The notes: a model not told the origin generated them from the sequence alone. Counted from the stretch's first letter, positions 21,489 to 33,571 are shown. The stretch: DNA of 64,000 bases from Atlantibacter sp. RC6 (GCF_014193285.1 NZ_JACHZE010000007.1:1-64000), one strand, 5' to 3'. Program-made: numbers and translations.

Positions 21489-22187
21489 CAGTCCAAGAAT
21501 TTCTTTGACAAACGGGATCGTGAGCTTGCGCTGCGCGGTAATCGATGCGCGATCCAGTTGATCCAGCGTCATAAACAAGGTGCGCATTTCCCGATCCAGC
21601 CGCTTGAGCAAAAAGCGTCCTACGTCTTCCGGCAGTTCAAACCCGCGCTGGCGCGCCCGCAACTGTAACGCCAGCAATTTGTCGTCATCCGACAGCGGCT
21701 GAAGCTTGTAAATTTGCCCCCAGTCGAGGCGCGAAGCTAAATCAGCCAGTTTGAGATTAAGCTGGCGCGGCGGCCGGTCGCCAGTGATCAACAAACGGGT
21801 TTTACCGGATTCGAGAATGCGGTTATAGAGATTAAAAATCGCCATTTCCCACAGCTCGTCCCCCGCGATGCATTCGATATTATCGATGCACACCAGCGAT
21901 AATTGTTCCATGCCATCAAGCACTTCCGGGACAAACCAGGTGCGCTTATCCAGCGGGACATAACCTACCGCGTCGCCGCGCGCCGAGAGTTCCGCGCACG
22001 CCGCATGCAGCAGATGGCTGCGCCCTGCCCCTTCGCGAGACCAGAAGTAGATATAACCGCTGTGCTCCTGACGCAACACATTTTGCAGCGCGGCTAATAA
22101 AGAAGGATTATCCCCCGGCCAGAAACTTGCGAAAGTTTCGTCATCGGGTAAATAGAGTGGCAAAGAGAGCTGTGCCGGTGTGTTCAG
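21486..22187 (-). CDS. hda: Hda, regulatory inactivator of DnaA (CTG start)
   Basis: 233 residues when read from the CTG codon at 22185-22187, giving the N-terminus [17 protein letters not shown] with the clamp-binding motif QLSLPL intact. Hda, an AAA+ DnaA homologue, binds the DNA-loaded beta clamp and stimulates hydrolysis of DnaA-bound ATP after initiation. A modified Walker A is seen in [17 protein letters not shown] and the arginine-finger region near LDREMRTLF. The next start, TTG at 22163, would cut off the clamp motif. GAGG lies 5 nt before the CTG. E. coli hda also starts with CTG. Confidence 0.93.
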   Translation of the reverse strand: MNTPAQLSLPLYLPDDETFASFWPGDNPSLLAALQNVLRQEHSGYIYFWSREGAGRSHLLHAACAELSARGDAVGYVPLDKRTWFVPEVLDGMEQLSLVCIDNIECIAGDELWEMAIFNLYNRILESGKTRLLITGDRPPRQLNLKLADLASRLDWGQIYKLQPLSDDDKLLALQLRARQRGFELPEDVGRFLLKRLDREMRTLFMTLDQLDRASITAQRKLTIPFVKEILGL

Positions 22188-22253
22188 AGAGACCTCAACC
22201 AGTGCCTGAGTAAAATCGCGTTGAGTTTATCACAGAAAAGGCCGCGTATTGAA

Positions 22254-22274
22254 CCGGGCGGCAGATCCGCCCGG
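22254..22274 (-). terminator. Stem-loop after uraA
   Basis: CCGGGCGG and CCGCCCGG form a perfect 8-bp stem with a 5-nt loop, 10 bp past the uraA stop. No T-run follows. Confidence 0.55.
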
Positions 22275-22284
22275 CTTGCCACGA

Positions 22285-23571
22285 TCAGGAGGCTTTTTCC
22301 TGATCTTCCGCGTCCAGCACCACTTCTTCCGGGCGCAGTACGCTGATCAGTTTGAAAATCAGGCTCAGCAGCACGCCAACAATGGTCGCCAGCGCCATAC
22401 CTTTCAGCTCCGCCGCACCGATATGCACTTTCGCGCCGCTGACGCCGATGATCAGGATCACCGAGGTCAGGATCAGGTTTTGCGCTTTGCTGTAATCCAC
22501 TTTGGAGTCGATCAGTACGCGAATACCGGACGCGCCGATCACCCCGTACAGCAGCAGCGACACGCCGCCCATCACCGGAACCGGGATAATCTGGATCGCC
22601 GCCGCCAGTTTACCGACGCAGGAGAGCAGGATCGCGATAATCGCCGCGCCACCGATAACCCAGGTACTGTAAACGCGGGTAATCGCCATCACGCCAATGT
22701 TTTCACCGTAGGTGGTGTTCGGCGTGGAGCCGAAGAAACCGGAGATCATGGTGGAGAAGCCGTTGGCGAACATTGAGCGGTGCAGGCCAGGATCGCGGAT
22801 CAGGTCTTTTTTCACGATATTGGCGGTCACCACCAGGTGGCCGACGTGTTCGGCAATCACCACCAGCGCCGCAGGCAGGATGGTGAAAATAGCGAACCAC
22901 TCGAAGCGCGGGGTGTAGAACGTTGGTAGCGCGAACCAGTGCGCTTCTTTAATCGGCGTGACATCAACCACGCCCATCACGAAGGAGAGCGCGTAGCCCG
23001 CCAGCACGCCAATCAGGATCGGGATAATCGCCAGGAAACCGCGGAACAGCACAGAACCAAACACCGTTACGCCCAGAGTCACCAGCGAAATGATAATGGT
23101 GGTGGAGTCCGGCATTTGTCCTTCTGCGGGTAACAGGCCAGCCATATTGGCCGCCACGCCGGCCAGTTCCAGACCGATAACCGCAACAATCGCGCCCATC
23201 GCCGCCGGCGGGAACATCACGTCCAGCCAGCCGGTGCCGGCTTTTTTGACAATCAACGCCACCAGGCAGAACAGCGCGCCGCAGACGATAAAACCGCCCA
23301 ACGCCAGCTCATAGCCCAGCGGCAGCAGTAACAACACCGGCGAGATAAACGCAAAGCTCGACCCGAGATAGGCCGGGATTTTGCCCTTACAGATAAACAG
23401 ATACAGCAGGGTCCCGATGCCGTTGAACAGCAGAACGGTGGCCGGGTTAATATGAAACAGGATTGGCACCAGCACGGTTGCGCCAAACATGGCGAACAAG
23501 TGCTGCAAACTAAGCGGGATAGTTTGAAGCAGCGGTGGTCTTTCGCTTACCCCGATAGCACGGCGCGTCAT
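22285..23571 (-). CDS. uraA: UraA, uracil:proton symporter
   Basis: 428 residues (E. coli 429). Nucleobase/cation symporter-2 family with 14 membrane segments. Uracil-contacting glutamates are in VVIAEHVGHLV and TTYGENIGV. It imports uracil for salvage by Upp, encoded immediately upstream. A strong hairpin with a T-run lies between upp and uraA, so uraA is probably reached by read-through, as in E. coli. Confidence 0.96.
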   Translation of the reverse strand: MTRRAIGVSERPPLLQTIPLSLQHLFAMFGATVLVPILFHINPATVLLFNGIGTLLYLFICKGKIPAYLGSSFAFISPVLLLLPLGYELALGGFIVCGALFCLVALIVKKAGTGWLDVMFPPAAMGAIVAVIGLELAGVAANMAGLLPAEGQMPDSTTIIISLVTLGVTVFGSVLFRGFLAIIPILIGVLAGYALSFVMGVVDVTPIKEAHWFALPTFYTPRFEWFAIFTILPAALVVIAEHVGHLVVTANIVKKDLIRDPGLHRSMFANGFSTMISGFFGSTPNTTYGENIGVMAITRVYSTWVIGGAAIIAILLSCVGKLAAAIQIIPVPVMGGVSLLLYGVIGASGIRVLIDSKVDYSKAQNLILTSVILIIGVSGAKVHIGAAELKGMALATIVGVLLSLIFKLISVLRPEEVVLDAEDQEKAS

Positions 23572-23634
23572 AGTGTTTTCCTCTGAAGTGTTGTTTTAGC
23601 GTGTTGTGTAATAACGATGAGTAATGAACAATCC

Positions 23635-23667
23635 AAAAAAAAGCCGACTATCAAAGTCGGCTTTTTT
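23635..23667 (-). terminator. upp-uraA intercistronic terminator
   Basis: GCCGACT (23643-23649) and AGTCGGC (23655-23661) form a 7-bp stem followed on the minus strand by at least eight T residues. It lies 11 bp past the upp stop and 63 bp before uraA, where it would lower uraA expression relative to upp. Confidence 0.88.
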
Positions 23668-23678
23668 AGCTAATTCAT

Positions 23679-24305
23679 TTATTTAGTACCAAAAATCTTG
23701 TCGCCGGCATCGCCGAGGCCCGGAATAATGTATCCGTGCTCGTTCAATCCCTGGTCAATGGAGGCGGTATACAGCTCCACGTCCGGGTGCGCTTTCTCCA
23801 GCGCGGCGATACCTTCCGGCGCGGCAACCAGCACCAGCACTTTAATGCTGTGGCAGCCTGCGTTTTTCAGCAGGTCGATGGTGGCGATCATCGAGCCACC
23901 GGTCGCCAGCATCGGGTCAACCACCAGCGCCATACGCTCGTCGATGTTGGAAACCAGCTTCTGGAAGTAAGGCACCGGCTCCAGCGTCTCTTCATTACGA
24001 TAGATGCCTACCACGCTGATACGCGCGCTCGGCACGTGTTCCAGCACGCCTTCCATCATGCCCAGTCCGGCACGCAGGATCGGCACCACGGTAATTTTTT
24101 TGCCTTTGATTTGTTCAACCTGCACCGGGCCGTTCCAGCCTTCGATAGTCACTTTTTCGGTTTCGAGGTCGGACGTCGCTTCATAGGTCAGCAGGCTGCC
24201 CACTTCCGAGGCCAGTTCACGAAAGCGCTTGGTGCTAATATCATTTTCACGCATCAGCCCGAGCTTGTGTTTGACGAGTGGGTGTTTCACTTCCACGATC
24301 TTCAT
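23679..24305 (-). CDS. upp: Upp, uracil phosphoribosyltransferase
   Basis: 208 residues as in E. coli. It makes UMP from uracil and PRPP. The PRPP loop is in [10 protein letters not shown], and the uracil-binding C-terminal segment is [15 protein letters not shown]. The start is the ATG giving [16 protein letters not shown]; the longer in-frame extension into the purM promoter region has no family similarity. Divergent from purM. Confidence 0.97.
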   Translation of the reverse strand: MKIVEVKHPLVKHKLGLMRENDISTKRFRELASEVGSLLTYEATSDLETEKVTIEGWNGPVQVEQIKGKKITVVPILRAGLGMMEGVLEHVPSARISVVGIYRNEETLEPVPYFQKLVSNIDERMALVVDPMLATGGSMIATIDLLKNAGCHSIKVLVLVAAPEGIAALEKAHPDVELYTASIDQGLNEHGYIIPGLGDAGDKIFGTK

Positions 24306-24456
24306 ACTCTTTCTCCCCAGAAAGGTGGCAGCCACAAAAAAAATCGCCGGATTATACCGCTTTTTCGCCGCTGCGCCATATCTAATGGTCATGATCGGGA
24401 TCAACCGAACTGGAATCAGTCTACGCCAAAAGATTTTAAACGCGCTAAACAAGAGG

Positions 24457-24472
24457 CTCGCAAACGTTTGCC
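24457..24472. promoter_or_regulatory. PurR operator between upp and purM
   Basis: CTCGCAAACGTTTGCC contains the palindrome GCAAACGTTTGC, matching the PurR operator consensus ACGCAAACGTTTNCNT almost perfectly. It lies about 57 bp upstream of purM and would mediate repression by PurR with hypoxanthine or guanine. Confidence 0.88.
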
Positions 24473-24483
24473 TGCGCTGCTAG

Positions 24484-25565
<1,082 letters not shown>

Positions 25566-25566
<1 letters not shown>

Positions 25567-26207
25567 TGAAACACATCGTGGTGCTGATTTCCGGCAATGG
25601 AAGCAACCTGCAGGCCATTATCGACGCCTGCCAACAAAAGAAAATCAACGGCACCATTAGCGCGGTATTCAGCAATAAGGCCGACGCGTTCGGCCTTGAA
25701 CGCGCCAGAGAGGCGGGCATTCCCGCCCATGCGCTGACGGCGGACCAATTCGCCAGCCGCGAAGCGTTCGATCGTGAATTAATGCTGGAAATTGACGCCT
25801 ACGCCCCGGATCTGGTGGTGCTGGCTGGCTATATGCGCATTTTGAGCCCGGCTTTCGTGGCGCATTATCGTGGCCGGTTAATCAACATCCACCCTTCCCT
25901 GCTGCCAAAATATCCCGGCCTGCATACGCATCGCCAGGTGCTGGAAAACGGCGACGAAGAGCATGGCACGTCGGTGCATTTTGTGACCGATGAGCTGGAC
26001 GGCGGACCGGTGATTTTACAGGCGACGGTGCCGGTGTTCGAAGGCGATGATGAAGAGGATGTGACAGCCAGGGTGCAGGCCCAGGAGCACGCCATTTATC
26101 CGCTGGTGGTCAGTTGGTTTATGGAAGGCCGCCTGACCATGCACGGTAACGAAGCCTGGCTGGACGGCAAACCGCTGCCTGCTCAGGGCTATGCGTCTGA
26201 AGAGTAA
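25566..26207 (+). CDS. purN: PurN, GAR transformylase 1
   Basis: 213 residues (E. coli 212). It transfers the formyl group from 10-formyl-tetrahydrofolate to GAR. The active-site residues N, H and D are found in INIHPSLLPKYPG and the HFVTDELDGG segment; the phosphate loop SGNGSNLQAI is near the N-terminus. It is the last gene of purMN, followed by a strong terminator. Confidence 0.96.
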
Positions 26208-26229
26208 AAAGTGAACGCGTTTAACATGT

Positions 26230-26264
26230 CAGGCCTGGTGAATACCGGGCCTGTTTTGTTTTTG
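26230..26264 (+). terminator. purMN terminator
   Basis: CAGGCCTGGT and ACCGGGCCTG form a stem with one mismatch and a GAAT loop, followed by a T-rich tract (TTTTGTTTTT), 23 bp past purN. Confidence 0.85.
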
Positions 26265-26322
26265 GGGTTTATGAAGAATAAATGAAGTAAAAAAGTCACT
26301 TAGCGCCACCGCGCTCATGTAG

Positions 26323-26342
26323 CTGTCATACTTTTGTGGCAT
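26323..26342 (+). promoter_or_regulatory. Putative Pho box upstream of ppk
   Basis: CTGTCATACTTTTGTGGCAT resembles two PhoB half-sites (CTGTCAT, then TGTGGCA) spaced as in the Pho-box consensus; the first half-site is perfect and the second has one substitution. It lies about 90 bp upstream of ppk. PhoB control of ppk is reported in E. coli. Confidence 0.55.
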
Positions 26343-26430
26343 CGTTGGACATCGCGGGTCTTAGCTCGCCATAATAGTATCGAGACGGATTTTCCACGTC
26401 CCGAGTGAGATAACCGGAGTGTCAGTAGTC

Positions 26431-28491
26431 ATGGGTCAGGAAAAACTTTACATCGAGAAAGAGCTCAGTTGGCTGTCATTTAACGAGCGAGTGCTGCAGG
26501 AAGCTGCGGATAAAAGCAACCCGCTGATCGAGCGGATGCGTTTTCTGGGGATCTATTCCAATAATCTTGATGAGTTTTATAAGGTTCGCTTCGCCGAACT
26601 GAAGCGCCGCATTTTGATTAGCGAAGAACAAGGCATCACTTCCCATTCGCGTCATTTGCTGGGCAAGATCCAGTCGCGCGTTCTTAAAGCCGATCAGGAA
26701 TTTGACGGGCTGTATAACGATCTGCTGCTGGAGATGGCGCGTAACCAGATATTCCTGATCAACGAGCGCCAGCTTTCCCAGAACCAGCAGGGCTGGCTGC
26801 GTCACTATTTCAAACACTATTTGCGCCAGCACATCACACCGATTTTGCTGTATCGCGATACCGACCTGGTGCAATTTTTAAAAGACGATTACACCTATCT
26901 GGCGGTCGAGATAATTCGCGGCGAGGAAATACGCTATGCGCTGCTGGAAATCCCGTCTGATAAAGTGCCGCGCTTCGTTAATCTGCCGCCGGAAACACCG
27001 CGCCGCCGCAAGCCGATGATCCTGCTGGATAACATTCTGCGCTTCTGCCTGGACGACATTTTTAAAGGCTTCTTCGACTACGATGCGCTCAACGCCTATT
27101 CGATGAAGATGACCCGCGACGCTGAATACGACCTGGTGCACGAGATGGAGTCCAGCCTGCTGGAACTGATGTCTTCCAGCCTGAAACAGCGTTTGACGGC
27201 AGAGCCGGTGCGCTTTGTGTATCAGCGCGATATGCCCGACGCCATGGTGGAAATGCTGCGCCAGAAGTTATCGATTTCGCGCTATGACTCAATCGTGCCC
27301 GGCGGCCGCTATCACAATTTTAAAGACTTCATCAGTTTCCCGAACGTGGGCAAAGCCAATCTGGTGAACAAACCGCTGCCGCGCCTGCGCCATATCTGGT
27401 TTGATAAGTTCCGCAACGGCTTCGACGCCATTCGCGAGCGCGACGTGTTGCTCTATTACCCGTATCACACCTTTGAGCACGTGCTGGAACTGCTGCGCCA
27501 GGCGTCATTCGACCCAAGCGTGCTGGCGATAAAAATCAATATTTATCGCGTGGCCAAAGATTCGCGCATTATCGACGCGATGATCCACGCGGCGCATAAC
27601 GGTAAAAAGGTCACCGTGGTGGTGGAATTGCAGGCGCGTTTCGATGAAGAAGCCAATATCCACTGGGCGAAACGCCTGACCGAAGCGGGCGTGCACGTTA
27701 TCTTCTCCGCGCCGGGGCTGAAAATTCACGCCAAACTGTTCCTGATCTCCCGTAAAGAGGGCGAGGACGTGGTGCGTTATGCCCATATCGGCACCGGCAA
27801 CTTTAACGAGAAAACCGCCCGGCTTTACACCGATTATTCGTTGCTCACCGCCGATGCGCGCATCACCAACGAAGTGCGCCGGGTGTTTAACTTTATTGAG
27901 AACCCGTATCGCCCGGTTACGTTCGATTATCTGCTGGTATCGCCGCAAAACTCGCGTCGCCTGCTGTATGAAATGATCGACAAAGAGATTGCCAACGCCC
28001 AGAGCGGCCTGCCTTGCGGTATCACCCTGAAGCTGAACAACCTGGTCGATAAGGGCCTGGTGGACCGGCTGTATGCGGCATCCAGTTCCGGCGTCCCGGT
28101 GAACCTGCTGATCCGCGGCATGTGCTCGCTGATACCGCAACTGGAAGGCATCAGCGATAACGTTAAAGTCATCAGTATCGTGGACCGTTTCCTGGAACAT
28201 GACCGGGTTTACGTATTCGAAAACGGCGGCGATAAAAAAGTTTTCCTTTCTTCCGCTGACTGGATGACCCGTAATATTGATTACCGTATTGAGGTGGCGA
28301 CGCCGCTGCTCGACCCGCGGCTGAAACAGCGCATTATCGATATCCTTGATTTGCTGTTCAACGATACGGTAAAAGCACGCTACATCGACAAAGAACTGAG
28401 TAACCGCTATGTTCCGCGCGGCAACCGCCGTAAACTGCGCGGCCAGTTAGCGATTTACGAATACATCAAATCACTCGAACAGCCAGAATAA
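26431..28491 (+). CDS. ppk: Ppk1, polyphosphate kinase
   Basis: 686 residues (E. coli 688). It reversibly polymerises ATP gamma-phosphate into polyphosphate at the membrane. Domains are the N and H domains, then two PLD-fold C domains; the autophosphorylated histidine is H433 in KIHAKLFL (H435 in E. coli), and [11 protein letters not shown] follows. The two-residue difference is a deletion in the WFDK-FRNGF segment where E. coli has AQ. The ATG at 26431 is used rather than the upstream GTG because E. coli Ppk begins MGQEKLY. ppx follows after 3 bp. Confidence 0.96.
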   Translation: MGQEKLYIEKELSWLSFNERVLQEAADKSNPLIERMRFLGIYSNNLDEFYKVRFAELKRRILISEEQGITSHSRHLLGKIQSRVLKADQEFDGLYNDLLLEMARNQIFLINERQLSQNQQGWLRHYFKHYLRQHITPILLYRDTDLVQFLKDDYTYLAVEIIRGEEIRYALLEIPSDKVPRFVNLPPETPRRRKPMILLDNILRFCLDDIFKGFFDYDALNAYSMKMTRDAEYDLVHEMESSLLELMSSSLKQRLTAEPVRFVYQRDMPDAMVEMLRQKLSISRYDSIVPGGRYHNFKDFISFPNVGKANLVNKPLPRLRHIWFDKFRNGFDAIRERDVLLYYPYHTFEHVLELLRQASFDPSVLAIKINIYRVAKDSRIIDAMIHAAHNGKKVTVVVELQARFDEEANIHWAKRLTEAGVHVIFSAPGLKIHAKLFLISRKEGEDVVRYAHIGTGNFNEKTARLYTDYSLLTADARITNEVRRVFNFIENPYRPVTFDYLLVSPQNSRRLLYEMIDKEIANAQSGLPCGITLKLNNLVDKGLVDRLYAASSSGVPVNLLIRGMCSLIPQLEGISDNVKVISIVDRFLEHDRVYVFENGGDKKVFLSSADWMTRNIDYRIEVATPLLDPRLKQRIIDILDLLFNDTVKARYIDKELSNRYVPRGNRRKLRGQLAIYEYIKSLEQPE

Positions 28492-28494
28492 TCT

Positions 28495-30042
28495 ATGCCG
28501 ATAACTCAAAACGCTCCCCGACCGCAGGAGTTCGCTGCGGTCGACCTTGGCTCCAACAGCTTCCATATGGTGATTGCCCGCGTGGTGGACGGCGCGATGC
28601 AGATCATCGGACGGCTTAAACAGCGCGTCCACCTGGCGGATGGTCTGGATGAAAACAGTATCCTTAGCGAGGAGGCCATGGAACGCGGTCTGAACTGCCT
28701 GTCGCTGTTCGCGGAGCGTTTGCAGGGTTTCTCTGCGGAAAACGTCTGTATTGTCGGGACCCACACGCTGCGCCAGGCGCAAAACGCGGCGGAATTCCTT
28801 AAGCGTGCCAAAGAGGTCATCCCCTACCCCATCGAGATTATTTCCGGCAACGAAGAAGCGCGGTTAATTTTTATGGGCGTGGAGCATACCCAGCCGGAGA
28901 AGGGCCGTAAGCTGGTGATCGACATCGGCGGCGGCTCGACGGAGTTGGTGATCGGCGAAGATTTCGAGCCCAGGCTGGTGGAAAGCCGCCGTATGGGCTG
29001 CGTGAGCTTTGCGCAGATGTTCTTTCCCGGCGGCACCATCAGCCCGGAAAACTTCCGCCGCGCGCGGCTGGCTGCGGTGCAGAAACTGGAAAACCTCGCC
29101 TGGCAGTTCCGCATTCAGGGCTGGAATGTGGCGCTTGGCGCCTCCGGCTCGATTAAAGCGACTCACGAAGTGCTGCTGGCGATGGGCGAAAAAGACGGGC
29201 TGATTACCCCGGAGCGCCTGGAAAGAGTGTGTAGCGAAGTGCTGCAACATAAATCCTTTAACGCGCTCAGCCTGCCGGGACTGTCAGAAGAGCGTAAAGC
29301 GGTGTTTGTACCGGGTCTGGCGATTTTATGCGGCGTGTTTGACGCACTGGCCATCCGCGAACTGCGCCTTTCCGATGGCGCGCTGCGCGAAGGGGTGCTG
29401 TATGAAATGGAGGGCCGTTTCCGCCATCAGGACATTCGCAGCCGCACCGCGCAAAGCCTCGCGAACCAATACCATATCGATCGCGATCAGGCCCATCGGG
29501 TGTTAGATACCATCACGCTGATGTACGATCAGTGGCAGGCGCAGCAGCCAAAACTTGCCGACCCGCAACTCTCGGCATTGTTAAAATGGGCGGCGCTGCT
29601 GCATGAAGTGGGGCTGAGCATCAACCATAGCGGATTGCACCGCCACTCCGCTTATATTCTGCAACACAGCGATTTGCCGGGCTTCAACCAGGAGCAGCAG
29701 ATGCTGATGGCGACACTGGTTCGCTATCATCGTAAAGCGGTAAAGCTGGATGAGCTGCCGCGCTTCGCCCTGTTCAAGAAAAAACAGTATTTACCGCTAA
29801 TTCAGCTGTTCCGCTTAGGCGTTCTGCTGAACAACCAGCGCCAGTCGACCACCACGCCGCCGACGCTGGTGCTTGAAGTCGATGACAATCACTGGACGCT
29901 GCGTTTCCCCAACGGCTGGTTTAACCAGAACGCGTTGGTGCTGCTGGACCTGGAACGCGAGCAGCAGTACTGGGAATCCGTAACCGGATGGAAATTGCTG
30001 ATTGAAGAAGAACAGATCTCTGACGCGGCGGCCAACGGCTAA
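28495..30042 (+). CDS. ppx: Ppx, exopolyphosphatase
   Basis: 515 residues (E. coli 513). It releases phosphate processively from polyphosphate ends. The actin-like Ppx/GppA fold has phosphate loops [12 protein letters not shown] and [12 protein letters not shown], and the C-terminal HD-like domain includes [21 protein letters not shown]. Operon with ppk. Its stop overlaps the pdeF stop on the other strand by 4 bp, so the two transcripts collide tail to tail with no space for a terminator. Confidence 0.96.
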   Translation: MPITQNAPRPQEFAAVDLGSNSFHMVIARVVDGAMQIIGRLKQRVHLADGLDENSILSEEAMERGLNCLSLFAERLQGFSAENVCIVGTHTLRQAQNAAEFLKRAKEVIPYPIEIISGNEEARLIFMGVEHTQPEKGRKLVIDIGGGSTELVIGEDFEPRLVESRRMGCVSFAQMFFPGGTISPENFRRARLAAVQKLENLAWQFRIQGWNVALGASGSIKATHEVLLAMGEKDGLITPERLERVCSEVLQHKSFNALSLPGLSEERKAVFVPGLAILCGVFDALAIRELRLSDGALREGVLYEMEGRFRHQDIRSRTAQSLANQYHIDRDQAHRVLDTITLMYDQWQAQQPKLADPQLSALLKWAALLHEVGLSINHSGLHRHSAYILQHSDLPGFNQEQQMLMATLVRYHRKAVKLDELPRFALFKKKQYLPLIQLFRLGVLLNNQRQSTTTPPTLVLEVDDNHWTLRFPNGWFNQNALVLLDLEREQQYWESVTGWKLLIEEEQISDAAANG

Positions 30043-32330
30043 CTCCCGTTTGTTGGCGCGTTAACCAGGCTGTCAATCGGCTGCGGTTTGCCGATCAAAA
30101 ATCCCTGCTGATAATCAATACCGAGCGTCAGCAGGGCATCACGAATTTCTTCGCTCTCGACATATTCCGCCACCACCTGCATGTTTTTCATGCGCGCCAG
30201 ATTACAAATCGACGCGACAATCTGGTAATCCATGCTGCTGGAAAGCAGGTTGCGCACAAAGCTACCGTCGATTTTTAAAATATCAGCGGTGACGTTTTTA
30301 AACCGGGCATAGCTGGCGTAGCCGGTGCCAAAATCATCAATCGCGATACGGCAGCCGAGATTGCGTAGCGCGGTCAGCGTCAGATTGACTTGCTCAATAT
30401 TCGATAACGATTGGCTCTCGGTCACTTCAAAAATAAGCTGCCACGGCTCTACCTGATATTTCGCCAGCATCGTTTTAACCTCGCCCGCAAACGGCACCCG
30501 GCAAACAGAGGATGGCGTTAAATTAATGGCAAAGCGAAATGCGGGCAGCACGGCGCGATGCTGGTCAATAAAACGTAGCGTTTTTTCCAGTACCCACAGG
30601 TCAATACGCGACGATAAACCAAACTCATGCGCCACCGGTAAAAATTCGCCTGGTTTAATGATATTACCGTGTTCATCCAGCATGCGCAGCAGCACTTCGT
30701 AGTAACAATCGCCGCGTACGCCTTCCACGCGCTGGACCATTAACGCAAAACGATCGTTATCCAGCGCCGTCTGAAGAAGGTTCATCATCTCAACTTTGAT
30801 TTTTACCGTGCGCTGTAACTGACTGCCGCCCCGGCGCTGTAAACTTTCCGGATGATGGGTGGAGAGTGATAAGTCGGCAATAGAGCTCATTTCACCCAAC
30901 AGGATATGCAGATGATTTACCGGCGAGCGCAGGAAACAGTAGCTCATGCCCACCTGCGGTTGGATCGGCAAGCCATCCCAAATCAGGCGAAACGCATTGA
31001 CCTTTTCGTGCAGGATAGCGATGCGTTCTTCATGATTATGCGTGCTTAACCGAATGACGAGGTCATGCCCCGACAGCTGGTAGGTAAGCTCATCCTCATT
31101 TAATACCTCTCTGAGCCAGGCGGCGAGCTGTTGTTTATATTGAATGCGTAGCGTGACGCCATAATGCCGCCCTAACAATTCCAGCTCCGGGACGCGCAAA
31201 AAACACAGCATCGACCACGGATAGTTGCCCAAATCGTGATTCAACGCCCGCAGGTTAGGCATATGGACGAGCGGGTCGATAAAGGCCAGACGCCGGCCGC
31301 GGTTATGGATATTGCGCTGCCATGTGGCGACCTTAGCCATGACCATAATCGTCAGGGAATAGACAAAATAACAGGAGGAGCTGATAACGATCTGTAGCTC
31401 ATATCCCGGCGAGACAGGCAGGTAGCGCTCGTAATAATGGCACAGCAGGAGCAATAGCAGGCTCCAGACCGTGATGATAAATAAATAACCAAAGCGAATC
31501 GCGCCCCAAAGCATGACAGGCAACAGTAACGAGAGGGTATAACTGGTGGTGAAAATCGAACTGTTTTCCTCTTCCGGCACCGATAACAGCAGGGAAACCA
31601 GCCCCGCTAGCACGGCAAACCACAGGATGACTTCAGAGCGTTTCACACGCGAATCGCACTGGCGTTTCATTTGCGAATACCAGGAACGCAGGTAGCGCGG
31701 ATGGCGAATGGTGCGAATGACGAAGTAACACAGCGGCGCGCCCGTCAGGCAACCGACTAATACCCCCTGATAGTTAACCAACGCGCGAATATTAAACGGG
31801 TTCTCCCCTACCAGACTGGCTGACCGATCGTACAGGCCGAAAAAGTTGAAAAACTGGTACAACATCATAAATATCGACGCGTTGCAGAACACCAGCCAGA
31901 ACATACGCTGAATATTCACGTTGCCGTTGCCATAAGAAACAGCGAAACGGCGCGTCTCAAAGATTCGATAGCCGCCCCAGCTAATGATGGTCGACAGCAG
32001 AAAATGGATGGTGGTGACGAAGAGATCCAGCGGCCCGACTTTGTGGCGGTAGTTAATTACAATCGCCAGTATCAGCCCCGGTATCGCCACCCAGCCGAAA
32101 AACAGCATGAGCGCGAGCATCAATGCCAGCGGCAGAAAATAAAGTACCACCATGCCTTCATCGATATGCGCATGGGTATTCGCGAGCCTGGCGATGGGAA
32201 GCAAAAGCAGAGGAAGAAACAGCGGTAAACACCACCATTTATCTTTATTTCGATGATACCAGGTTACCAGATGCATAGATGCCCGATAAACGCTCCCATT
32301 ATCCAGAGGGAAAAGAAGGCAGGCATCCAA
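30039..32330 (-). CDS. pdeF: PdeF (YfgF), c-di-GMP phosphodiesterase
   Basis: 763 residues from the first start (E. coli 747); an ATG at 32279 would give 746, nearer the family length, so the start is uncertain. The N-terminal half has about eight membrane helices of the MASE1 type. A degenerate GGDEF domain follows ([10 protein letters not shown] in place of GGDEF), then an EAL domain with EVLLRM, the metal and catalytic motifs [14 protein letters not shown] and KIDGSFV, and VVAEYVE. In E. coli it acts under anaerobic conditions and affects the cell surface and peroxide sensitivity. Confidence 0.92.
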   Translation of the reverse strand: MDACLLFPLDNGSVYRASMHLVTWYHRNKDKWWCLPLFLPLLLLPIARLANTHAHIDEGMVVLYFLPLALMLALMLFFGWVAIPGLILAIVINYRHKVGPLDLFVTTIHFLLSTIISWGGYRIFETRRFAVSYGNGNVNIQRMFWLVFCNASIFMMLYQFFNFFGLYDRSASLVGENPFNIRALVNYQGVLVGCLTGAPLCYFVIRTIRHPRYLRSWYSQMKRQCDSRVKRSEVILWFAVLAGLVSLLLSVPEEENSSIFTTSYTLSLLLPVMLWGAIRFGYLFIITVWSLLLLLLCHYYERYLPVSPGYELQIVISSSCYFVYSLTIMVMAKVATWQRNIHNRGRRLAFIDPLVHMPNLRALNHDLGNYPWSMLCFLRVPELELLGRHYGVTLRIQYKQQLAAWLREVLNEDELTYQLSGHDLVIRLSTHNHEERIAILHEKVNAFRLIWDGLPIQPQVGMSYCFLRSPVNHLHILLGEMSSIADLSLSTHHPESLQRRGGSQLQRTVKIKVEMMNLLQTALDNDRFALMVQRVEGVRGDCYYEVLLRMLDEHGNIIKPGEFLPVAHEFGLSSRIDLWVLEKTLRFIDQHRAVLPAFRFAINLTPSSVCRVPFAGEVKTMLAKYQVEPWQLIFEVTESQSLSNIEQVNLTLTALRNLGCRIAIDDFGTGYASYARFKNVTADILKIDGSFVRNLLSSSMDYQIVASICNLARMKNMQVVAEYVESEEIRDALLTLGIDYQQGFLIGKPQPIDSLVNAPTNGS

Positions 32331-32628
32331 CCAACCGTTAACGCTGCAAGCTCATTTAAGCGCAAGCAGAAGAGACGCAAATTTTAGTTAGGTTAACAAA
32401 CCGGCAATTGATGTGGGTCAAATGACAGGAAAAAGTCCGCCCGAAGCGTAAGTATTTTTTAAGAATTAATCACTTATGATACACATACTGAATATTTTTA
32501 TCACATAAATAACCTAAGCTAATCATAATGTCATTATTTTTACATGATGAATAATTGACCTCTTCCTCCGGCTATGACTTAATAAGTCCGTCGCCCGCGG
32601 TTGACGGGTAAACCTAAAGGAAAATGGC

Positions 32629-32820
32629 GTGAGTCAGGCCACCAGTATGCGAAAACGACACCGATTCAATAATCGAATGACTCGCATTATCTTGCTAATT
32701 AGCTTCTTGTTCCTCTTTGGCCGCTTCGTTTACTCCGCTATCGGCGCCTGGTACCACCATCAGGACAAAATTGAGTCTCAGCAAATCAGCCTGAGCATCG
32801 ATACCCCGCAGCAGCGCTAA
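32629..32820 (+). CDS. yfgG: YfgG, small membrane protein (nickel/cobalt stress)
   Basis: 63 residues, as in E. coli YfgG, starting at GTG after AAAGGA. A basic N-terminus (MRKRHRFNNRMTR) is followed by one transmembrane helix at about residues 20-39 and a polar tail. In E. coli yfgG loss raises sensitivity to nickel and cobalt. The 298-bp gap upstream, shared with the divergent pdeF, holds AT-rich promoter sequence and nothing else I recognise. In E. coli yfgH and yfgI follow; neither is present here. Confidence 0.88.
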   Translation: MSQATSMRKRHRFNNRMTRIILLISFLFLFGRFVYSAIGAWYHHQDKIESQQISLSIDTPQQR

Positions 32821-32895
32821 GTTTCCTCTTGATTGCCCTTCGGTTGGTTTTGACCTGCCTGATTAAGCTGCGGGTAATTTACCGTTAGCCGAAAA

Positions 32896-32923
32896 AGAAA
32901 AACCCCTGCGCACAGGGGTTTTA
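32896..32923. terminator. yfgG/toxin bidirectional terminator
   Basis: ACCCCTG (32902-32908) and CAGGGGT form a 7-bp stem with A and T flanks, between yfgG and the convergent toxin gene. Confidence 0.82.
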
Positions 32924-32942
32924 CAACACATAGTCAGGGTTA

Positions 32943-33275
32943 TCAGGCCATGATCAGACGCTTAAACAGCAGCTGCTGGACGTCCTGCCGATGTGCCAGG
33001 ATCGCATGCGCGGTGACTAAGGTTCCGTCTACGGAATACAAAACCCGGTAGCCTTCAACGTGGTTAAACTCCCGATACTTAGCGCAGCCAATTTTGAGCA
33101 GTTCGGGGCAAATCTGACATCCCAAAGGGAACTGTCCAACGGTACTCTCAAACTGTGCCAGTATATCTGCGATAACCGGACGCGGTTCCACACCAGCACG
33201 GCGCAAGAATTCCGCTATTGTGTCAATGCAGTGCTTTAACGTCAGCGTGTACTCAAAGGTCACCTGCTGTTCCAT
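32943..33275 (-). CDS. RelE/ParE-family toxin
   Basis: 110 residues. The C-terminal half has the RelE/ParE pattern: a strand YRVLYSVDGTLVTAHAIL followed by a basic AHRQDVQQLLFKRLI end. The N-terminal half is helical. It is either an mRNA-cleaving RelE-type or a gyrase-acting ParE-type toxin; sequence alone does not decide. It lies 30 bp behind the antitoxin gene on the same strand, with AAGGGAT before its ATG. Antitoxin-first order is usual for type II modules. It is not part of the E. coli K-12 gene order here and was probably acquired. Confidence 0.82.
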   Translation of the reverse strand: MEQQVTFEYTLTLKHCIDTIAEFLRRAGVEPRPVIADILAQFESTVGQFPLGCQICPELLKIGCAKYREFNHVEGYRVLYSVDGTLVTAHAILAHRQDVQQLLFKRLIMA

Positions 33276-33305
33276 GGAAATCCCTTAACGTTGAGCGCGC
33301 TGCGT

Positions 33306-33539
33306 TTAATCCGTAAGTCCATCCAGCAACTGGTCTTTCGAGAAGACGCGCCCTTCAGCTTTATCTTTCTCAGAAAGGGTCAGCAATTTCAGTAACGCAA
33401 TGGCCTTTTCCCGTTCCTGCTGCTGCTCATAGGATTCTATAACATATGCAGGCACACCATTTTGTGTAACCAGGATGGGCTCTGACAGATCAAGCGTCGC
33501 TGCGTTCTTTTTAACGTAGCTGATTGTCTCTACTTTCAT
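33306..33539 (-). CDS. Phd/YefM-family antitoxin
   Basis: 77 residues. The N-terminal DNA-binding part [38 protein letters not shown] matches the Phd/YefM fold (beta strand, helix, then the [12 protein letters not shown] segment). The C-terminal part, rich in K, E and L, would be the toxin-neutralising tail. A perfect 17-bp palindrome 33 bp upstream is a likely autoregulatory operator. Paired with the RelE/ParE toxin downstream. Confidence 0.85.
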   Translation of the reverse strand: MKVETISYVKKNAATLDLSEPILVTQNGVPAYVIESYEQQQEREKAIALLKLLTLSEKDKAEGRVFSKDQLLDGLTD

Positions 33540-33571
33540 GATGCGTTCGCCTAAAGGTTATGCCTCGGTTC

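Noticed and set aside
24306-24452. N-terminal extension of Upp
   Set aside because: It reads across the divergent promoter region toward the PurR operator and has no family similarity; the ATG at 24305 gives exactly 208 residues.
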